From contig JBGOUV010000416.1 of assembly GCA_041477815.1 (NCBI GenBank), positions 1-5,842 on the forward strand: DNA of 5,842 nt, read 5' to 3'. Position numbers and translations under genes: made by a program. Each line of letters starts with the position of its first letter. Within the stretch, counting starts at the first letter, position 1. Shown here one piece after another: positions 1 through 5,842 of this stretch. Under the pieces are notes generated by a model. The model was not told the origin of the DNA, did not search any database, and saw only the letters and a list, made by a program, of their open reading frames with translations. This stretch comes from JBGOUV01 sp041477815 (lineage in GTDB: Bacteria > Acidobacteriota > Terriglobia > Bryobacterales > JACQDG01).

Positions 1-547
1 CAATCCAGTCCGGGACCTTGACGCCCGAGCCGCCGCCCAACCGCACGGTGCCGTCCGGGCCTTTGATTTCCACGGCGCCGGTCTTGGCCGCGCCGCCGGC
101 CTCCACGGTGATGGCCTCCTGGCCTTGTTCCTGAAATTTGATCTTCCCCTGCTGGAGGTCCTCGAGGCTTACGGTCACCGTTTTCCCCGTCTTCTTATCC
201 AGGAGAGTCACCACACTCTTGCCTTCGTCTACCGAGACCACCGAGACGTCCGGATTCGCCGCCGCCAGCATCTTGGTGATGGCAATGCCGGGGTTGCGCC
301 TCATCAGCTCGGGGTCCAAACCGGCCTGCTTCACCTTGTGGACCACAAACAGCCCGCCCCCGACCACAGCGAGGATGCCGAGGACCAACAGACCGAACAG
401 GATGCCGAGAATCCACAGCAGCGGGCTTCTCCCCGTCGCGGCGGCGGCGGGCGCCGCGGCGGCCTGCTCCACCGGCTTCACCGCCGTTCCGCACTGCGGA
501 CAAAACGCCCCCGCCACGGATCCTCCGCAATGGGTACAGAAAGCCAT
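1..547 (-). CDS. Zinc-ribbon, single-pass membrane protein (C-terminus cut by window edge)
   Basis: The reverse strand from the ATG at 547-545 stays open to base 1, giving 182 residues with no stop, so the 3' end lies outside the window. Residues 4, 7, 16 and 19 are Cys in a CxxC-x8-CxxC arrangement (start MAFCTHCGGSVAGAFCPQCG), a short zinc ribbon. An Ala/Pro-rich linker (about 28-38) follows, then one hydrophobic segment (about 42-69, starting PLLWILGILF). The remaining residues form a soluble region with the phrase ANPDVSVVSVDEGKSVVTLLDKKTG, a beta-rich repeat-like unit I remember from many Acidobacterial zinc-ribbon proteins of unknown function. The ribbon probably faces the cytoplasm and the C-terminal part the periplasm; this is inference. 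The start is supported by a strong Shine-Dalgarno sequence. It is divergent from the propeller gene. No enzymatic motif is visible and the role is unknown. Confidence 0.85.
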   Translation of the reverse strand, partial: MAFCTHCGGSVAGAFCPQCGTAVKPVEQAAAAPAAAATGRSPLLWILGILFGLLVLGILAVVGGGLFVVHKVKQAGLDPELMRRNPGIAITKMLAAANPDVSVVSVDEGKSVVTLLDKKTGKTVTVSLEDLQQGKIKFQEQGQEAITVEAGGAAKTGAVEIKGPDGTVRLGGGSGVKVPDWI

Positions 548-555
548 GACGTTTC

Positions 556-562
556 CCTCCTC
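556..562 (-). promoter_or_regulatory. Ribosome binding site of the zinc-ribbon gene
   Basis: On the reverse strand GAGGAGG lies 8 bases before the ATG at 547. It is a near-perfect Shine-Dalgarno match and fixes the start of a gene whose stop is outside the window. Confidence 0.75.
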
Positions 563-564
563 AG

Positions 565-650
565 AAGAAGCTGTGCCTTTAGCAACCCCAGTATCGCACC
601 GCGGGAAACCTGGTCGCTGACCGCTAAGAGCCAATGGCTACCAGCTTCTT
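565..650. repeat. 9-base inverted repeat in the divergent spacer
   Basis: AAGAAGCTG at 565-573 is the exact reverse complement of CAGCTTCTT at 642-650, with 68 bases between the arms. Read in the sense direction of each gene, both leaders carry CAGCTTCTT, then a Shine-Dalgarno sequence (GGAG type), then ATG. It could be a paired regulatory site in the two 5' leaders or a coincidence; my rough estimate of chance for a 9-base inverted match in a region this size is a few percent. Confidence 0.4.
590..598 (-). promoter_or_regulatory. Possible extended -10 element for the zinc-ribbon gene
   Basis: The reverse strand reads TGCGATACT, resembling an extended -10 (TGn plus a TATAAT-like hexamer), about 42 bases before the ATG. 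I see no good -35 hexamer at the usual spacing, so this is only a weak candidate. Confidence 0.2.
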
Positions 651-654
651 GGAG
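651..654 (+). promoter_or_regulatory. Ribosome binding site deciding the propeller gene start
   Basis: GGAG with a 7-base spacer precedes the ATG at 662. A second ATG at 683 has GAGG at 670-673 with a 9-base spacer and gives a shorter, more typical signal peptide, so the choice between the two is not certain. Confidence 0.5.
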
Positions 655-661
655 TGGTACG

Positions 662-2206
662 ATGCCCGCGAGGCAGCTCCCAATGCACATCCGAAGACGA
701 GTGGCGAAGGCCCTAGCCGTAACCGTCCTGCTGGCCGGCGTCGCCGCCCCGCAGGTGGGCCTATTCGACTCCCGCGGCGATCTGGGCGTCACCCCCCAGA
801 CCGGCTCCATCGCATATGACGCCGCCGCGGGCGAATATCGCGTGACCGGCGGCGGAGCGAATATCTGGGGCGCCGAAGACGCGCTCTATTTCTCCTGGAA
901 GCGTCTGTCCGGCGATGTCACGGTGAGCGCCGACGTCCGCTTCCTCGGCGCCGGCGCGGTCGCTCACCGCAAGGCCGTCCTCATGATCCGCCAGGACCTC
1001 ACCCCCGGCTCGGCCTACGCCGATGCGGCGCTGCACGGCGACGGCCTTACCTCTCTGCAATTTCGTCCCGCCGCCGGCGGCCCGACCAAGGAGATCCGCT
1101 CCACCGTCACCGGTCCTACCCGCCTCCGCCTCGAACGCCGGGGCAACCGCTTCACCATCCTGGCCGGAAAACCAGGCGGCGAGCTCACGCCCTCCGGACC
1201 GCAGGTGGTCGAGCTCACCGACCCCGTGTACGTCGGCATTGGGGTCTGCTCGCACGACGCCCAGGCGATGGAAACCGCCGTCTTCTCGAACGTGCGGATC
1301 GAACCGGCTCCGTCCCCGACCCGTCCGCGCTACCGCAGCAGCATCACCGTCTATGACCTGGCCACGCGGCGAACCGCCGTCCTTTACCAGGCCGGCGAAG
1401 TCATCGAAGCGCCCAACTGGTCCCGCGACGGCAAGTTCCTGCTGGTCAACACCGGCGGCAGCCTGTACCGTCTCCCGGCCCATGGAAGCAGTGATACCAA
1501 GCTCGAAAAGATCAACCTCGGCGAGGGCGGCTACCGCTGCAATAACGACCACGACTTCTCCCGTGACGGCAAGCTCCTGGCCTTCTCCGCGTCCAGCCCG
1601 GCTTCGCGCCAATCGCAGGTCTATCTCGCCCAGGCCGACGGCTCCGGCGTGAAGCTGCTGACCCCGGCCGCCCCCAGTTACTTCCACGGCTGGTCGCCCG
1701 ACGGCAAGTGGCTCGCCTTTGTCGGCCAGCGAAACGGCAATTTCGAGCTCTACCGCGTGCCCGCCGCCGGCGGCGCCGAGCAGCGCCTCACCTCCGCAGG
1801 CGGCTACGACGACGGCCCCGAATACAGCCCGGACGGCAGGTGGATTTACTTCAACTCGAATCGTAACGGCGCCTGGGACATCTGGCGCATGCCCGCCGAC
1901 GGCGCCGGTCCGGGCGACTCTAAGGCGGAGCGAGTCACCAGCGATGAGCTGGAAGACTGGTTCCCGCACCTCTCGCCCAACGGCAAGTGGATGGTGTTCT
2001 TTTCCTTCCCCCAAGGCACGCCCGGCCACGGCGACAAGATGGACGGCGTCGTCCTCCGCCTGATGCCCACGCCCGGCCAGAGTCTGAAGCCCGCCCGGAT
2101 CGAAGTGCTCACGAAGTTCTTCGGCGGTCAAGGCACCATCAACGTGAACTCCTGGTCGCCCGACTCCAGGAAACTCGCCTATGTCGTATACGAGCCGTTG
2201 CCGTAA
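662..2206 (+). CDS. Secreted lectin-like plus TolB/PD40 six-bladed propeller protein
   Basis: This is a 514-residue protein (507 if started at 683). The N-terminus has a basic stretch (HIRRRVAKA) and a hydrophobic core (LAVTVLLAGVAA), a signal peptide likely cleaved near residue 29-32. Residues about 34-213 look like a concanavalin-type beta-sandwich of the DUF1349 sort: LYFSWKRLSGDVTVSADVRF, then KAVLMIRQDL and a final strand AVFSNVRIEP. Residues about 225-514 hold six PD40/WD40-like blade motifs: WSRDGKFLLV (253), FSRDGKLLAF (299), WSPDGKWLAF (344), YSPDGRWIYF (388), LSPNGKWMVF (437) and WSPDSRKLAY (498). Such propellers resemble the TolB C-terminal domain but occur in many exported proteins unrelated to the Tol-Pal system; there is no TolB N-terminal domain and no Tol neighbour. 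A periplasmic or secreted role in binding glycan or protein is inference. The open frame extends upstream of 662 to 125, but that part is antisense to the zinc-ribbon gene. Confidence 0.88.
   Translation: MPARQLPMHIRRRVAKALAVTVLLAGVAAPQVGLFDSRGDLGVTPQTGSIAYDAAAGEYRVTGGGANIWGAEDALYFSWKRLSGDVTVSADVRFLGAGAVAHRKAVLMIRQDLTPGSAYADAALHGDGLTSLQFRPAAGGPTKEIRSTVTGPTRLRLERRGNRFTILAGKPGGELTPSGPQVVELTDPVYVGIGVCSHDAQAMETAVFSNVRIEPAPSPTRPRYRSSITVYDLATRRTAVLYQAGEVIEAPNWSRDGKFLLVNTGGSLYRLPAHGSSDTKLEKINLGEGGYRCNNDHDFSRDGKLLAFSASSPASRQSQVYLAQADGSGVKLLTPAAPSYFHGWSPDGKWLAFVGQRNGNFELYRVPAAGGAEQRLTSAGGYDDGPEYSPDGRWIYFNSNRNGAWDIWRMPADGAGPGDSKAERVTSDELEDWFPHLSPNGKWMVFFSFPQGTPGHGDKMDGVVLRLMPTPGQSLKPARIEVLTKFFGGQGTINVNSWSPDSRKLAYVVYEPLP
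2184..2193. promoter_or_regulatory. Perfect 10-base palindrome, candidate vapBC operator
   Basis: TCGTATACGA is its own reverse complement. It lies in the last codons of the propeller gene, 40 bases before the antitoxin ATG. Ribbon-helix-helix antitoxins usually bind short palindromes at their own promoters, and TATACG inside it could serve as a weak -10. No matching -35 is clear. The role is inferred from position and symmetry only. Confidence 0.3.
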
Positions 2207-2220
2207 GATGGGACAATAAT

Positions 2221-2228
2221 AGAGGTGG
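2221..2228 (+). promoter_or_regulatory. Ribosome binding site of the antitoxin gene
   Basis: AGAGGTGG precedes the ATG at 2234 by 5 bases. An in-frame GTG at 2225 lies inside this purine-rich site, so the ATG at 2234 is the preferred start. Confidence 0.6.
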
Positions 2229-2233
2229 CCATC

Positions 2234-2476
2234 ATGCAGACAACAGTAGAGTTTCCGGACTCCCTGTACGAGAAGAGCCAAGCCTTGGCAGCTTCCCGTG
2301 GGGCTACGGTGGAGCAGCTTATCGTCGAAGCCGTGGCCAAAGAAGTTCAAGACAACCCCGTCCCGGGCCCCTCCGGCGACCGCGGGGACCACGACGTGGA
2401 ATTGCCCGTAATCCGCTCCCGGCGGCCCGGAACATTGGACCTGTCCGGTTTCGACTTCGATGACCTGCTTGCCTGA
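2234..2476 (+). CDS. vapB: VapB-type antitoxin, ribbon-helix-helix-like
   Basis: This is an 80-residue protein. Residues 2-8 (QTTVEFP) can form the DNA-contacting strand, and 9-39 (DSLYEKSQALAASRG, then TVEQLIVEAVAKEV) two helices, which fits a ribbon-helix-helix fold. A flexible Gly/Pro/Asp linker (40-54) leads to the tail VELPVIRSRRPGTLDL with FDFDDLLA at the end, a pattern I know from VapB proteins paired with this PIN subfamily, where the tail lies across the toxin active site. It should neutralise the downstream toxin and, with it, repress the operon. The gene overlaps the toxin gene by 17 bases, a common coupled arrangement in TA operons. The operon has lower GC than both flanking genes. 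The pairing makes the call firm even though the DNA-binding fold is judged by eye. Confidence 0.82.
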   Translation: MQTTVEFPDSLYEKSQALAASRGATVEQLIVEAVAKEVQDNPVPGPSGDRGDHDVELPVIRSRRPGTLDLSGFDFDDLLA

Positions 2477-2886
2477 GGTCAATGTCTGGATCGCTCTGGC
2501 GGCGGACCAACACGCCCGTCATCCAGTTGCACGGCACTGGTTTGGAAATCTTCAGGATGAAACTCTGGTGTTCAGCCGGCTTACGCCGTTAGGCTTTCTG
2601 CGGTTGCTGACGAATAAGCACGTGATGCGGGAAGAGGTCATGACTCCGGACGGAGCCTGGCAAGCGTATCGCGTACTGCGATCAGACCGGCGAATCGGGT
2701 ACATGGCAGAACCCACGGGCCTTCCGGAAACGTGGAACGCGTTTACCGAGGGCCCGTTGAGTTCACCGAATCTCTGGACCGACGCGTATCTGTGCGCATT
2801 TGCCTACGCTGCTCGGTTGACCTTGGTAACTTTCGATGCCAAGATCCCCGCACGTGAAGGCGTGAACTGCCTTGTTCTCGGCGATA

Positions 2887-2900
<14 letters not shown>
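2460..2900 (+). CDS. vapC: VapC-type toxin, PIN-domain ribonuclease
   Basis: This is a 146-residue protein, a normal VapC length, and one PIN domain covers all of it. The start MTCLPEVNVWIALA matches the first strand of the family, supporting the ATG at 2460. No Shine-Dalgarno sequence precedes it, so translation is probably coupled to vapB through the 17-base overlap. Other family marks are LTPLGFLRLLTNKHVM (41-56), LWTDAYLCAFA (105-115) with Asp108, and LVTFDAKI (122-129) with Asp126. VapC enzymes cut RNA, often tRNA or rRNA, using a Mg2+ site of acidic residues; the target here cannot be told. Two positions are odd: the first acidic residue is Glu6 where family members usually have Asp, and position 43 is Pro where I recall Glu or Gln. 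The toxin may be active, weakened or inactive. Its stop overlaps the end of the opposing gene by 14 bases. Confidence 0.9.

Positions 2901-5842
<2,942 letters not shown>

Noticed and set aside
125..661. N-terminal extension of the propeller ORF
   Set aside because: This part is antisense to the zinc-ribbon gene, and its translation is not protein-like. A signal peptide starts only after 662.
2207..2233. AATAAT (2215-2220) as a -10 for vapBC
   Set aside because: TTGCCG at 2198 is only 11 bases away, too close for a -35, and transcription would begin at or after the ribosome binding site.
761..2482. 573-codon open frame on the reverse strand, antisense to the propeller gene
   Set aside because: The protein is low-complexity in Gly, Val, Ala and Arg, with no recognisable domain. 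The forward frame shows clear PD40 motifs and a signal peptide. Long antisense frames are expected at this GC content.

Overview
This window most likely comes from a soil-type Acidobacterium of the Solibacter/Bryobacter lineage. The evidence is high GC, a reverse-strand protein carrying a domain that matches my memory of TIGR03437 (the Solibacter-type domain), a matching C-terminal module, and a small zinc-ribbon membrane protein of a type I know from the same group. The assignment rests on remembered family patterns, not on a search. The window seems to end at a contig edge: the last 39 bases are a pure C run.

Layout: (1) 1-547, reverse strand: the N-terminal 182 residues of a zinc-ribbon, single-pass membrane protein, cut by the left edge. 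(2) 548-661: a 114-base divergent spacer holding ribosome binding sites for both flanking genes and a mirrored 9-base motif. (3) 662-2206, forward: a secreted protein with an N-terminal concanavalin-like beta-sandwich followed by six TolB/PD40 blade motifs. (4) 2234-2900, forward: a two-gene vapBC-type toxin-antitoxin operon, lower in GC than its surroundings, with a 10-base palindrome just upstream. (5) 2887-5842, reverse: a long exported multidomain protein, with its start beyond the right edge. In order from its N-terminal side it has an NPGAE-type beta-sandwich, a Gly linker, an ASH/HYDIN-like domain, a BACON-like domain, a second Gly linker, a TIGR03437-like domain and a Solibacter-type C-terminal module.

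The vapBC pair fills the whole gap between two converging genes: it begins 27 bases after one stop codon and runs 14 bases past the stop of the other. No intrinsic terminator separates them, so the toxin operon may receive read-through from the propeller gene and antisense transcription from the long gene. I see no phage, insertion sequence, CRISPR or RNA gene, and no convincing new multi-gene system. The points most worth following up are the altered PIN active site, the tight placement of the TA operon, and the terminal C run.
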